Assembly (NCBI GenBank): GCA_021531755.1
Contig: JADYUK010000004.1
Coordinates: 62,001-126,000 of the forward strand
Length of the DNA stretch: 64,000 nt
Direction: 5' to 3'
From: Hoylesella loescheii
GTDB lineage: Bacteria; Bacteroidota; Bacteroidia; Bacteroidales; Bacteroidaceae
Position 1 is the first letter of the stretch, and every line of letters begins with the position of its first letter. The translations under genes and the position numbers were made by a program. Shown here piece after piece: positions 13,596-23,503 of this stretch. The notes beneath the pieces are model-generated. The model saw only the letters and a program-made list of their open reading frames with translations, was not told the origin of the DNA and ran no database searches.

Positions 13596-16500
13596 TTATC
13601 TCTTGATTATCTTCACGCCGTTGCGTATGACGATGCCTTTGTAGTCGTCAGACACCTGCATTCCGGCAAGGTTATAGAGTTTGCCTTCTCTTGTTGTCTC
13701 GGCGTTGATAGCCTCAATAGAAGTGGCATCACCAGCGAGAGCAGCCGGTCCGAAACCGCCACGCGCGTTTGCCACACGCACCTTCGCTGATTTTATCTCT
13801 CCATTGATGGTGAGAGAAGTGTCCTGCGTGATTACAGGAGCCTCGCCGTTGATGCTTACGAGATATGCCGTCGCTGTGCCTGCGCCTTCCCATGTGAGGG
13901 TGTGCTTGTCGTCTGAGATGGCCGCCGTGGTTGTCTGCTGTGCGCATGTCACATCTGGAGCCCATGAGCCGAAGATGTTCGCCACGGTGAACTGGGATGC
14001 CTCGTCTGCTGTGAGGATGGTCTCGAACGTATTGTTGCCCGTGTCGTGTTTGAAGGTCAACACGTTTGATGCAGGCGAGATGACGTTGCCTTCAGCGTCG
14101 GTGGTGTTGTATTCGTTGAAATCTGCGGCTGCTACGTTCATGCCGTCTATGGTGAATCGTGTCGGAATGAGTCTTGAAGGCTCGAGCACCTTTGTGTTGA
14201 TATATGTCGCCTTTGGCTCTCCACCCCATGCACGTGCGAAGTTGAATTTCTCGGAGAGTGTCTCTACGGTACAGTCGAGGAAGACATATCCCCAGTTGTA
14301 ACGGTCGGCTGTCGTGGCGGTGTTGTATGGAGCACAGATGGTGCATTCGCCGTCTCTGTAGTCTTTTTTGCGGCTCTCGTTCACGAGCTTCACACGGTTA
14401 TACACCACGTTTCCGTCACCGCAGAGATAATCGACAGTGCCGTGGATCTCTGAATCCTCCCAGTAGAAGTTTGACTCGCGGTTAGAATAGTATGTGTCCT
14501 GATAAGAGAGCATCTTGACATTCTTGCAGATGGTGTTCTGTCCCTTGTCCTGCAGACAGACAGCACGGCCGGCAGAGCCTGCCGCGTAATAGTCGAGCGC
14601 GTTCTGGATTGTGAGGTCCTGTATATAGAGACCTTTTGATGTGTTCAGAAGGGTTGCGGTAGTGCCTATTCCCTCTGTCGATTTGTCTGGAGCGTTGCGG
14701 ATGATTGTGCCGTCCATAGACTCACCGATGAGCGAGAGGTTGTTGGCAGAGATAGAGGTGAGGGCAACCTCGCCGAAGTCGTATGTCCCGTTCGGGAGGA
14801 ATATCTTGTCGCCTTCCTTAGCGGATTTAAGCACGAGCATGAGGCTCGACGCATCGCCTGAAGAGATGATGTAATAGCCTGTCGCCTCGTCTTTCTGCAC
14901 GAAGTTATCAACGTTGTAGATTTCCACACCGTGGACATAAGCCGTCGAAGGATATGTCACAGTGAGCTTTGTCGGCTCACCCTCATATTGGAACGAGGCG
15001 ACAGCGCCATCGCTCTCTGCCTTTCCTTGGAATTCAGCCACCTTGTTTCCGTTGGCGTCTGTTACCGTTGCTGTCTGCTCTGATGAAAAGAAGCAGTTCT
15101 TAACGTTGACATAGCAGCGGCCTGTGACATCGACGGTGAAGCTATTGAGCGTCCAACCGTGGTTGTTGTAGTAGCTGCCGTCGATGGAGATAAGCTCATG
15201 GTCCTCAACATACCAGTAGTTCTTAGTGAGGTCGTAGTCGTAATGTGTGCCTACAGCTGCCACCTCTACGGGAGTAGCGTGTGCATAGAGCTTGAGGTCT
15301 TCAGTAAGCTCCTTGCCCTCGGCAACCTTCTGCGATGTGTTGCTCTTGCCTGCGAACCAGCCGCGGAATGCCTGTCCCTCTGGTACGGTCACATCAGCAA
15401 CTGAATATTTATACTTCAGCTCAGAAGAGCCGTCGACAACCTCCTCGCCTATCTTCTTTCCTGTTGTGTCGAAATATGTCACAGTAACAGAAGGGATGAA
15501 GTCGCAAGCTTCTGCAATGAAGAACGGGCAGTAGCTGCCGAGATTGAACGTAAGTGTGGCGGCCTTCTCTGCATTGTATGTATATGTCACACCATGTGCG
15601 TATTCACCGAATCTGCTGTCGCAGCCTGCACCGTTGGTAGGAATCTCTATTGCCGCCCCGCCATCGATTGAGACAGTAGCCTTGTCAGAGTACTGGCAGG
15701 CACCGATGTTGAATTTCACCGGACCGTCAACCGGCACTGTCATCGTCACATTGCTGTAGCCATGCTGAGCATCGTGGAACCCACCAGAAGAGATGCTTAC
15801 GCCCTCAGGCAATCCTGTCTCTGGAGCCGTGACGGTGTAAGGGTCTGTACGGAAATCGACGGTGAAGTCTTTGAATGTGCGTGGTGCCACCTCCACGTTC
15901 CCGAGAATCTCCAGCTCTGTCATGTATGCGTTTTGAGATGCGTTGAGGTTATAGAACCACAGCTGCACGTTTGTCCTGTTCACGTCAACAGAGACAGGCG
16001 TACCACTTGCAGGATCTGCAACAGCGTCAGAGACTGTCACCCAGTCGGCATCGCCATCACCCTTCACCTTCAGTCCCCAGCCACGGCTGCTTCCTGTGGC
16101 TGCATGAACAAATTTCACCTTCGTGACGCTCTTCAGCACAGAAGTCTTGATATACGGAGTGGCAGTCTTCGCAGCCATGAGATAGCCCGGAGTGATGCAC
16201 TCTGCTGTGAACTTTTCATGTGTGCCGTCTGGCTTCACCAGTGTCTCCATGAGTGAGAACACGAGTTCTTGATTGTCTGTCGTTGCTTTTGTAACCTGCG
16301 CCTCAGTTTCGCTAGACTTCATTGTCTCCCAGTTCTGGAAGTTTGTCTTGAAGATTGATTTCTCTGCAACTGTTGCTGCCTCTACCTTCTCCACAGAAAC
16401 CATTGCACAGTATGACATTCCTGATATGGTGAGCGTAGTGGCACCACCCTTGTAGTTCAATACGGTAAACTTGGAATGGTCGTTCTTCCAGCAGGTAGCC

Positions 16501-16892
16501 TCGGGAGTAGCAGATGCCACTGCCTTTCCGTTAGCATCGGTAACAGTGATATCTCCTGTGCTATATGTACATGTAGCAACAGAGATTTTTACCTTGCCTT
16601 CTACCGGCACCACAACCTTAAGGCTTGCAGATCCATGTTCACTGTGTGACTTTCCGCTTACAGTAGCCACTGAGTTTGCGGCGTCCTTTTCTACACGTGT
16701 CACAGTGCCGTCATCAGCGACTGCGACACCGAACTCATACTGTGTCCACTGTGTCGCCTTCTCTGCTGCTGTCAGCAGACTCTTCTCGCTGTTATCAACG
16801 AGAATGCTGAAATTCCTGAATTCAGCCCATGATAACTGCGATGACAGTATCAACAGGCATGAAACAAGAATGAATCTTGTAAAGTGTCTCAT
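13596..16892 (-). CDS. Secreted pectin methylesterase (CE8) with T9SS-type C-terminus
   Basis: This 1098-aa protein has a signal peptide (residues 1-23) and a long N-terminal half of repeated beta-sandwich-like modules (TVTDANGK segments near 120 and 605; an FDTTGKKIGEE Rid-of-sugar-type linker near 490). A pectinesterase beta-helix follows at about 675-960. Catalytic-region motifs are visible: YQDTYY (about 794), GTVDYLCGDG (about 815) and an RAWGG block (about 888) corresponding to the family's arginine/tryptophan site. The extreme C-terminus (YNLAGMQV, then KIIKR) is the Prevotella-type sorting tail for the type IX system. It should de-esterify pectin at the cell surface. Promoter-like TAATTTTGCA lies at 17249-17258. 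Confidence 0.9.
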   Translation of the reverse strand: MRHFTRFILVSCLLILSSQLSWAEFRNFSILVDNSEKSLLTAAEKATQWTQYEFGVAVADDGTVTRVEKDAANSVATVSGKSHSEHGSASLKVVVPVEGKVKISVATCTYSTGDITVTDANGKAVASATPEATCWKNDHSKFTVLNYKGGATTLTISGMSYCAMVSVEKVEAATVAEKSIFKTNFQNWETMKSSETEAQVTKATTDNQELVFSLMETLVKPDGTHEKFTAECITPGYLMAAKTATPYIKTSVLKSVTKVKFVHAATGSSRGWGLKVKGDGDADWVTVSDAVADPASGTPVSVDVNRTNVQLWFYNLNASQNAYMTELEILGNVEVAPRTFKDFTVDFRTDPYTVTAPETGLPEGVSISSGGFHDAQHGYSNVTMTVPVDGPVKFNIGACQYSDKATVSIDGGAAIEIPTNGAGCDSRFGEYAHGVTYTYNAEKAATLTFNLGSYCPFFIAEACDFIPSVTVTYFDTTGKKIGEEVVDGSSELKYKYSVADVTVPEGQAFRGWFAGKSNTSQKVAEGKELTEDLKLYAHATPVEVAAVGTHYDYDLTKNYWYVEDHELISIDGSYYNNHGWTLNSFTVDVTGRCYVNVKNCFFSSEQTATVTDANGNKVAEFQGKAESDGAVASFQYEGEPTKLTVTYPSTAYVHGVEIYNVDNFVQKDEATGYYIISSGDASSLMLVLKSAKEGDKIFLPNGTYDFGEVALTSISANNLSLIGESMDGTIIRNAPDKSTEGIGTTATLLNTSKGLYIQDLTIQNALDYYAAGSAGRAVCLQDKGQNTICKNVKMLSYQDTYYSNRESNFYWEDSEIHGTVDYLCGDGNVVYNRVKLVNESRKKDYRDGECTICAPYNTATTADRYNWGYVFLDCTVETLSEKFNFARAWGGEPKATYINTKVLEPSRLIPTRFTIDGMNVAAADFNEYNTTDAEGNVISPASNVLTFKHDTGNNTFETILTADEASQFTVANIFGSWAPDVTCAQQTTTAAISDDKHTLTWEGAGTATAYLVSINGEAPVITQDTSLTINGEIKSAKVRVANARGGFGPAALAGDATSIEAINAETTREGKLYNLAGMQVSDDYKGIVIRNGVKIIKR

Positions 16893-16956
16893 CTGAAATT
16901 AGTTAGTGTTTGTAATTAGGTTTTGGATATTGTCTGTGTCTTATCTTGGCTTCGCC

Positions 16957-17189
16957 CTTCTTCCACCTTGCAAGGCATAGTCCTGAACAAGCTCGGTCTC
17001 CCCCCTCTTGCTTCGTTCGTCAGTTGGCCTTCGGCCTTCTTCCTCCTTGCAAGGCATAGCCCCGAAACAGGTTCTGTCTCCCCCTCCCTCTCTTGCTTAA
17101 CGAAAACGTTCTTAAAAGTGCGTTTTCTCGCCATGGCATAGTCTGAGCAAGCTCAGCCTCTGCTCATTTGGCTTAACGAAAACGTTCTT
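16957..17189. repeat. Two families of direct repeats upstream of the pectinesterase gene
   Basis: A 24-bp repeat ending TTGCAAGGCATAG occurs at 16957-16980 and 17036-17059 with one mismatch. A 19-bp repeat GCTTAACGAAAACGTTCTT occurs at 17095-17113 and 17171-17189 and contains the near-palindrome AACGAAAACGTT. They lie within the presumed leader of the pectinesterase gene; no ORF is convincing in 16893-17489. Confidence 0.8.
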
Positions 17190-17248
17190 TGGCTTGTCGT
17201 CGTTTGGGTAGATAGTCTTCAACCAGTAGGTGCATTTATGTCCCTGAT

Positions 17249-17258
17249 TGCAAAATTA
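17249..17258 (-). promoter_or_regulatory. Probable pectinesterase promoter
   Basis: The minus strand reads TAATTTTGCA, a TAnnTTTG match, 357 bp upstream of the start codon. If used, the leader would be long and contain the direct repeats. Confidence 0.4.
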
Positions 17259-17489
17259 CATAAAATTTTGGAATAATGTGATAATATACACTTTTTTCTT
17301 AATTGTACTGAAGTCATTCGTGTGTCTTAGTGTGCATAATAACACATTCAACGGCTTATTGGAAGACAGCAGCTTGTATTATGATAGTGGCTATCAAAGT
17401 ATAGTCTTCCAGACAGTTGTCCATCATTGTATCGCCGAGGGCTACGCCCCTGGTTAAGAACGCTCCGATTCCGTACAGCCTTCCATGCT

Positions 17490-17806
17490 TCATTTATCAG
17501 TCGGGGCTGGTTCATCGTTGATGGCCACTATGTCAAGGCATTGAAACAGTTTACCGGACAGTAATATTAAAAAAAATGAGTCCACATGAAAAAATGGACT
17601 CATTGAATAATCACATAAATAGTCTCGCAAGTTGATATCTTCCGGATAGTTGACGAGCTCTCGAATATGCCGTGATGTATGCCGCGCCCTTTGTTGTCGA
17701 TGCTCGCTGTGCCCAATATGAATGTGTGGCCGCGGCCGCCATATTCTATCTGTGTGCCACAACCGGGAGTCACCCCGTAGGCTATCGTGCGGTTGAGGTT
17801 GCTGAA
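17490..17806 (-). pseudogene. Broken second copy of the Rid-family gene with an inserted IS-end relic
   Basis: The minus strand from about 17806 to 17655 encodes NLNRTIAYGV, EYGGRGHTF and LGTASIDNKGRG, aligning with residues about 240-285 of the intact protein at 11869-13017. A tail matching its C-terminus (CLDIVAIND) appears at 17490-17547 in another frame. Between them lie a terminator hairpin and a CCGGACAGTAAT end identical to the MITE end. The N-terminal two thirds are missing. It is a truncated, insertion-disrupted duplicate. Confidence 0.75.
17566..17604 (-). terminator. Terminator hairpin within the Rid pseudogene
   Basis: AATGAGTCCA (17604-17595 on the minus strand) pairs perfectly with TGGACTCATT (17584-17575) and is followed by a run of T. 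It presumably came with the inserted sequence. Confidence 0.7.
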
Positions 17807-17847
17807 GGATGATGCCCACAGCCCCTACCTTTTGTCTCTCTCTTCCT

Positions 17848-17923
17848 GCTCCCGCCTTGTTGTGAATGTCGGCTCTGACTCTACCGCTCCCGCCTTGTCG
17901 TGAATGTCAGCTCTGACTCTACC
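17848..17923. repeat. 38-bp tandem duplication at the DUF4932 gene 3' end
   Basis: 17848-17885 and 17886-17923 are adjacent copies with two mismatches. The second copy encodes the last codons of the DUF4932 protein; the stop codon lies at the junction. Since 38 is not a multiple of three the duplication moved the stop. Confidence 0.9.
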
Positions 17924-19293
17924 GCACGCCTGCCATCGTGGCTGACAAACCCCTCGCCCATAATGAGCATGCCGTATGTCGTCGACGGTCTGGTGTGGAA
18001 GAGTATGGAGAGCGTGCGGTGGTCGTCGCTCCATGTGTGGCTCTCGTATTCGGGTATCTCCTTGTCTGTCATTCCTATCGATATCCCCTCTTCCATGGGG
18101 CTGTCAAATGTTATGCTCAGTGTCAGCGGGCCAGGCGTGATATTCCGCGCGCCGTCCTTGATGCTGCATCTGTAGTGTACGCGCAGCTTGTCCGCTGCCG
18201 CCTTCTCCGCCTTCCTGCGCTTGGCGTAGGCCTTCACGCTGAACTTACCGATGTCCCTGACCAGCTCAGGCATATACGGGGTGAGACCCTTGGTCCCGTC
18301 TGCTGCTGCCTCGTAGGCGGCGAGCGACTCCTCTGTCGTCTCCGTCAGCACAAATCCTAATGCCTCCTCCCTGCCGATAAGTTCCCTCCGTTGCTGGGGG
18401 GTGAGACTCTTGTGACTGGCAAGATAACGTATGACAGAGCTGCGGACAAGTGTCTCGTACATCATGGTGCGGGGGGTGGTGTATGCCTGGCTGCTGAGCT
18501 TACGCTTCTCATAGGCGTAGGCAGAGAGAAGCGATGGCTCCATATCAGCGTAGAAAGCATCGACAAGGGGATTGCAGTAGGCATGGCAGAACTCATGGAC
18601 AAGGATGGGGAGAACTGTCGGCCCGTCGTATACTATATGGCCGTCCTTATACTCGGCACAGCCCATGACGGGGGTTAGCAGCAGTGTGCCGTCAGTAAGG
18701 TGTGAGCTGATGCCGTAGTTGTTCTGGCCCACGAGGAGACTGAGGATAATCTTGAACGACGCTCCGTTGCCGCCGAAGAATCTCCCGTACCATGCTGTGT
18801 CTATCTCGTCGGCCACTGACTTGAATGCCGATATGGCCTCAGTCCTCGTTGTGGCGGTAGAGGCGTACCAGCTGCCGAAGTCTGTCTGACGGTAGAAATC
18901 GTCGAGGGCGATGATGAATTCCTCCTGCATCTCCTGTGTCCAGCGGTTGTCAAGGGTGTTCCGCTTAAGGGAGTCCATAGCGACTCTGCCGCCTTCTGTC
19001 GTTATCATACAGCCAAACTCGGCCACGGCGTCGTATCCTGTCCCGTCACGGTAGTATGTGCGTGCCAGCTCGACAGCCTTATGGGTGCGGGCTCCGGCGA
19101 AGTGTCTGACGTGGCTTGTGGCATAGGGCGTCACAGCGCAGCGGTTGTACTCTTCAGCGCCGGCAAGCTGCCATACAGTGGCGAGAAGGTCCACGCCCTC
19201 GCTGAACTCGGCCTTTATCTTCTCTTTACCTTGTAACCCAAGCGCCGGAAGGAGTAATATCAGTGTGAGGATTATGTTTGTTCCCTTCTTCAT
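17881..19293 (-). CDS. DUF4932 family secreted metallopeptidase-like protein
   Basis: The 470-aa protein has a signal peptide (residues 1-22) and a single catalytic-looking domain. The zinc-binding motif HEFCH lies in ILVHEFCHAYCNP at about residue 231. An upstream NYGIS segment and a downstream MMYETLVRSSVIRY helix could supply the third ligand (Glu). The C-terminal 80 residues form an Ig-like fold (TFDSPMEEG, YGMLIMGEGF). This matches the Bacteroidales DUF4932 family, annotated as putative metallopeptidases of unknown substrate. No T9SS tail. The gene's 3' end is tandemly duplicated. Confidence 0.8.
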   Translation of the reverse strand: MKKGTNIILTLILLLPALGLQGKEKIKAEFSEGVDLLATVWQLAGAEEYNRCAVTPYATSHVRHFAGARTHKAVELARTYYRDGTGYDAVAEFGCMITTEGGRVAMDSLKRNTLDNRWTQEMQEEFIIALDDFYRQTDFGSWYASTATTRTEAISAFKSVADEIDTAWYGRFFGGNGASFKIILSLLVGQNNYGISSHLTDGTLLLTPVMGCAEYKDGHIVYDGPTVLPILVHEFCHAYCNPLVDAFYADMEPSLLSAYAYEKRKLSSQAYTTPRTMMYETLVRSSVIRYLASHKSLTPQQRRELIGREEALGFVLTETTEESLAAYEAAADGTKGLTPYMPELVRDIGKFSVKAYAKRRKAEKAAADKLRVHYRCSIKDGARNITPGPLTLSITFDSPMEEGISIGMTDKEIPEYESHTWSDDHRTLSILFHTRPSTTYGMLIMGEGFVSHDGRRAVESELTFTTRRER

Positions 19294-19423
19294 ATTATGT
19301 TTTTTCTCTTCTTCACATTAACAAGTTGACGGGTTGAGGGGGGGACTCGCTTACTTGTCCCCCTCAGTCTACAGAGGAGTGGACCGTGAAATAGTCTTGC
19401 TGTGTGGAGATTACAGCTCTGGA

Positions 19424-19951
19424 CTATCTGTATAGTCTTATAAGGCTGCGGAGATTGTATATGGCGCTGCCAGCGAAAAGCGCTATGAACGCGATGGCTA
19501 TGACGGTATCGCCACTGTCTCTCATGTCGTCATTGATGATTAAGGCAGCGAAAGTCACAGCAAAGGCTGCCATAACAACTGAGCTTAAAGCATATGCAAC
19601 GGTCTTCATGCCTCTCGAAATCCTTATCCTCACATAATCCTGGGTGGGGTCATCAGGCCACAGTCTCCTGCTCATGCCTCCGACGATGCCTACGAAGACT
19701 ACTGTCACAACCATAGATATGGCGAAAGCTAACATCCAATAGGCGAAACCAGAATCTGCTCCCTGGGGGAAGAAACAGAGAACCACGTTGGCAAGCCAGC
19801 TGAAGGCAAGGACATTGAGTATCAGGTCTACTGGCTTCTGTATATCATATACTCTGCCTCTTATTGATTTCTCGCGCTGGAAATAGAGACGTGAAAGCAT
19901 GAGGAACAGGAACGGGATGAATACAAGAGTTATTTCTGTGGCGTGTGTCAT
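19424..19951 (-). CDS. Small polytopic membrane protein, unknown
   Basis: The 175-aa product has about five hydrophobic helices (near residues 5-22, 43-60, 68-92, 118-140, 148-165) separated by short basic loops. No signal peptide cleavage site or known motif. It lies between the DUF4932 gene and the infB terminator as a single gene. I do not recognise it. Confidence 0.7.
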   Translation of the reverse strand: MTHATEITLVFIPFLFLMLSRLYFQREKSIRGRVYDIQKPVDLILNVLAFSWLANVVLCFFPQGADSGFAYWMLAFAISMVVTVVFVGIVGGMSRRLWPDDPTQDYVRIRISRGMKTVAYALSSVVMAAFAVTFAALIINDDMRDSGDTVIAIAFIALFAGSAIYNLRSLIRLYR

Positions 19952-20060
19952 AATTCTACTTATGTCTGATTTTTTGTGTTATGATAATTGGGTGAGTCGT
20001 TGTGGAGTATTCTTCGGATATTTCTTGCTCTACGGCTTTTTTCCATTCATAGCATCATAA

Positions 20061-20114
20061 ACCAAGAGAGCAGGGAAGCTACATTTATCGGTGTAGCGCC
20101 CCTGCTTCCTCGGT
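20061..20114 (-). terminator. Terminator of the rimP-nusA-infB operon
   Basis: On the minus strand the segment 20114-20092 folds on 20083-20061 (ACCGAGGAAGCAGGGG... with TGTAGCTTCCCTGCTCT...) across an 8-nt loop. It begins 22 bp after the infB stop and ends in TTGGTTTATG. Confidence 0.75.
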
Positions 20115-20135
20115 CTGCTGTTCTTATGGGTGGTA

Positions 20136-23087
20136 TTACAGCTTCTGCTCCACCTCTATCTCGGTGAATGTCTCTATGATATCGCCTGCCTGGATATCGT
20201 TACAGTTGACGAGCGAGATACCACACTCAAGTCCTGTGGCAACCTCCTTGGCGTCATCCTTATAGCGTTTCAGGGCGTTGATATTGCCAGTGAAGATAAC
20301 TATACCGTCACGGATGAGGCGTGCCTTGTCTGAGCGGTGTACCTTGCCGTCTGTTACCATAGCGCCGGCGACAGTGCCAACCTTCGATATCTTGAACACT
20401 TCCTTCACCTCTACCTGGCCTGTGGCTACCTCTTTCTTTATCTTGTCGAGCATACCCTCCATTGCGGCCTTGATATCGTCGATGGCGTCGTAGATGACAC
20501 TGTATGTGTTTATCTCGACTCCCTCGTTCTCAGCAAGCTTCTTCGCAGCTGACGACGGACGGACATTGAAGCCGACAATCATACCGTTCTCGGCGGTGGA
20601 TGCCAGCATGACATCGTTCTCTGATATCTGGCCTACAGCGCCCTGGATAACCTTCACCTCCACCTTCTCTGTCGAGAGCTTGATGAACGAGTCGGTGAGC
20701 GCCTCCACAGAGCCTTGGGTATCGGCCTTCACGATGAGGTTCAGCATGTGGAACTCGCCGAGGGCGATGCGGTGGGCTATCTCCTCGAGCGACAGTGTCT
20801 TTGTTGTGCGCAGACTCTGCTCACGCTGCAGCTGCATACGCTTTGATGCTATCTCGCGTGCTTCCTGCTCTGTCTCCATGATATGGAAAGAGTCGCCGGC
20901 TGACGGAGCGCCGTTAAGGCCGAGGATGATTACTGGCTCAGAGGGGCCTGCCTGCTGCACACGCTGGTTGCGCTCGTTGAACATCGCCTTGATACGTCCA
21001 TAGTATGTTCCGGCTATGACGATGTCGCCGACTTTCAGCGTTCCGTTAGATACAAGCACCGTAGAGACATATCCACGGCCCTTGTCGAGCGATGCCTCTA
21101 TGACGGAGCCTGTCGCCTTGCGGTTAGGATTTGCCTTCAGCTCGAGCATCTCGGCCTCAAGGAGCACTTTCTCCATGAGGTCCTCAACGCCGATGCCCTT
21201 CTTTGCCGATATCTCCTGACACTGGTATTTGCCGCCCCATTCCTCTACGAGGAGGTTCATCTGGGCGAGGTCCTCACGTATCTTGTCAGGGTTGGCGCCC
21301 GGCTTGTCTATCTTGTTTATGGCGAAGACCATTGGGACGTTGGCTGCCTGTGCGTGGGCGATGGCCTCTTTTGTCGTTGGCATGACAGAGTCATCGGCAG
21401 CGATGATGATGATGGCGATGTCTGTTACCTGTGTACCGCGGGCACGCATGGCGGTGAATGCCTCATGGCCTGGGGTGTCGAGGAATGTTATGCGGCGTCC
21501 GTCCTTGAGCTTCACGTTGTATGCGCCGATGTGCTGTGTGATGCCGCCTGCCTCGCCTGCTATGACGTTCGTGTTGCGGACATAGTCGAGCAGAGAGGTC
21601 TTGCCATGGTCAACGTGTCCCATGACAGTGACGATTGGGGCGCGGAACTCAAGGTCTGCCTCGTCGTCAACCTCCTCGGTTATAGCGTTCTGTACCTCGG
21701 CCGATACATACTCGGTAGAGAAACCGAACTCCTCTGCCACCATGTTGATTGTCTCTGCGTCGAGACGCTGGTTGATAGACACCATGACACCTATGGACAT
21801 GAGTGTGCCGATGAGCTTGGTGACAGGGATATCCATCATGGTGGCAAGCTCTGATACTGTCACAAACTCTGTCAGCTTCAGCACCTTGCTCTCTGCCACC
21901 TGTGCTGCCATGGCTGCGTCGCGCTGCTCGGCAGCGGCCTCACGCTTGTCCTTGCGGTACTTGGCGCCCTTCTTGTTCTGTGTCTGCTTGTTTGTGAGGC
22001 GTGCCAGTGTCTCTTTCACCTGGCGTGCCACTGCCTCGTCGTCCACCTCCTGGGGCTGGTTGGAACGGTTGTTCTTCTTCTTGTTCTTCTTGTTGTTCTG
22101 TGCGTTGCCGGCGTTCATGTTTGCCTGCTGTCCGCCCTGCTGTCCGCCACGCTTCTTCTTGTCCTTCTTTGGCTGGTTAGCTATGTCGTTAGGGTCGACA
22201 CGCTCTGTGCCTATGCGGACACGCTTCTTCTTCTGTGTGTCGCGTGCCTGCTGAGCCTTCTCCTCCCTTGCACGCTTCTTCTCCTCCTTGCTCTTCTTCT
22301 TCGGGCGTGTGCTCTGGTTGAGTGCGGAGAGGTCTATCTTGCCGAGGACATTGAGTGTCTGCTGCGGACGCTTGTTGCGCTCCAGGCGGAAAGGCTCCTG
22401 TGTCTGTGCCTCGTCGTTGCTGTCGGCTGTCACGTCAGTCTCGTCATCAGTTTTCTCTGTGTCCTCTTTGTCGGCATTCTCGGTCTCCCTGGCCTTTGTT
22501 TCGGTTGTCTTCTCAACTGTCACCTCAGGCTCTTCCTGTATTGCGGGAGCCTTCACTTCAGGAGCCTTGGCAGGAGTCTCCTCGGCCTTTGTCTCCAGTT
22601 TCTCCGGGGTCACGGTCTCTTTGATATTCTCGGTGGCTTTCTCCTCAACAGGCTTCTCTGTCTTCACAGGCTCCTGCTGTGGTGTCTCGCTCTCGGCTTT
22701 CGCGGCCTTTCTTGGTCTGTTAAGCTGGTCGAGGTCTATTTTCCCGATTGGTTTGTATTGCTGTCGTGCCGGCTGTTCGGCCACTGTGGTCTCTGTCTTT
22801 TCCTCTTTCTCTCTTGTACCGGTGTTAGCGGCCTTCGCGGCTTTGTCTGCAGTCTCTATGTCTATCGACGGCTTCTTGGCCTTGACCTTCTGTGTCAGCT
22901 TCTCGGCCTGTGAGCGCATAGCGGCATCCTTGGCGTACGCTTTCTTGAGTCCGTCATACTGTTCGTCGGTGAGCTTGAGGTTAGGATTATCGGCTCCTTC
23001 CAAGCCATAGTTCTTTGTGAGGAATTCAGCAGCTGTCTGTATTCCTATGTTCAGTTCTCTGATTGCTTTGTTTAGTCTGATGCTCAT
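20136..23087 (-). CDS. infB: Translation initiation factor IF-2
   Basis: The 983-aa GTPase delivers initiator tRNA to the 30S subunit. An N-terminal IF2_N module (residues 1-50) is followed by a long lysine/glutamate-rich linker containing two copies of a GKIDL-(D/S)-x-LN motif (115-123 and 249-257), as is common in Bacteroidetes. The G domain starts at about 480: GHVDHGKT (490-497), [12 protein letters not shown] and SAKKG (G1, G3, G4, G5). Domains II to IV follow. It is the third gene of the operon after rimP and nusA, separated from nusA by a 416-bp spacer with a 15-bp inverted repeat. Confidence 0.98.
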   Translation of the reverse strand: MSIRLNKAIRELNIGIQTAAEFLTKNYGLEGADNPNLKLTDEQYDGLKKAYAKDAAMRSQAEKLTQKVKAKKPSIDIETADKAAKAANTGTREKEEKTETTVAEQPARQQYKPIGKIDLDQLNRPRKAAKAESETPQQEPVKTEKPVEEKATENIKETVTPEKLETKAEETPAKAPEVKAPAIQEEPEVTVEKTTETKARETENADKEDTEKTDDETDVTADSNDEAQTQEPFRLERNKRPQQTLNVLGKIDLSALNQSTRPKKKSKEEKKRAREEKAQQARDTQKKKRVRIGTERVDPNDIANQPKKDKKKRGGQQGGQQANMNAGNAQNNKKNKKKNNRSNQPQEVDDEAVARQVKETLARLTNKQTQNKKGAKYRKDKREAAAEQRDAAMAAQVAESKVLKLTEFVTVSELATMMDIPVTKLIGTLMSIGVMVSINQRLDAETINMVAEEFGFSTEYVSAEVQNAITEEVDDEADLEFRAPIVTVMGHVDHGKTSLLDYVRNTNVIAGEAGGITQHIGAYNVKLKDGRRITFLDTPGHEAFTAMRARGTQVTDIAIIIIAADDSVMPTTKEAIAHAQAANVPMVFAINKIDKPGANPDKIREDLAQMNLLVEEWGGKYQCQEISAKKGIGVEDLMEKVLLEAEMLELKANPNRKATGSVIEASLDKGRGYVSTVLVSNGTLKVGDIVIAGTYYGRIKAMFNERNQRVQQAGPSEPVIILGLNGAPSAGDSFHIMETEQEAREIASKRMQLQREQSLRTTKTLSLEEIAHRIALGEFHMLNLIVKADTQGSVEALTDSFIKLSTEKVEVKVIQGAVGQISENDVMLASTAENGMIVGFNVRPSSAAKKLAENEGVEINTYSVIYDAIDDIKAAMEGMLDKIKKEVATGQVEVKEVFKISKVGTVAGAMVTDGKVHRSDKARLIRDGIVIFTGNINALKRYKDDAKEVATGLECGISLVNCNDIQAGDIIETFTEIEVEQKL

Positions 23088-23432
23088 CTATTGTTTTCTT
23101 GCTGGTTTATGGTGGGTTTGTTTTGTCTTCGTTTTCTTGCCAGAGGCGTTGTCGTCAAGCAGGTCTGTACTCTGCTAATCTGGCATTTCTGAAAAACGTC
23201 AGTTTTCTTTTGTTTAATCCTCTTTCGTGGTCAGATATGTTCAAGAGAGTCCCACCGCAGTCATTTGTTTTATAATTACGGGGTGTCTTGTCATTATTCC
23301 TCGTTCTCCCGCGGGGGTATATGTTGAGTGTGCGTTATGCCTCCTCTTTCGCCCGCGTCTCTTTGTCTTTGCTATGGTATCCTCATGTCAGGCTGTTGTG
23401 CCAGACGGGGGAGACTGTTTTCTGTTAGCATA

Positions 23433-23497
23433 ATAGTGGTTTGGCAGTACGCTTTCTTCCTCTTCTCTTCAGGCTTATCGTTCTGCCAAACCACTAT
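23433..23497 (-). promoter_or_regulatory. 15-bp inverted repeat between nusA and infB
   Basis: ATAGTGGTTTGGCAG (23433-23447) and CTGCCAAACCACTAT (23483-23497) are perfect complements flanking a purine-rich (minus strand) 35-nt loop. The repeat starts 6 bp after the nusA stop. There is no T-run, so it may be an attenuating or RNA-processing hairpin rather than a full terminator. The remaining spacer to 23087 shows no gene. Confidence 0.8.
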
Positions 23498-23503
23498 GTG
23501 CCG

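Noticed and set aside
17490-17819. 109-aa ORF as an intact gene
   Set aside because: Its first half is an out-of-frame reading of Rid sequence and its second half crosses an inserted terminator; it is part of the pseudogene.
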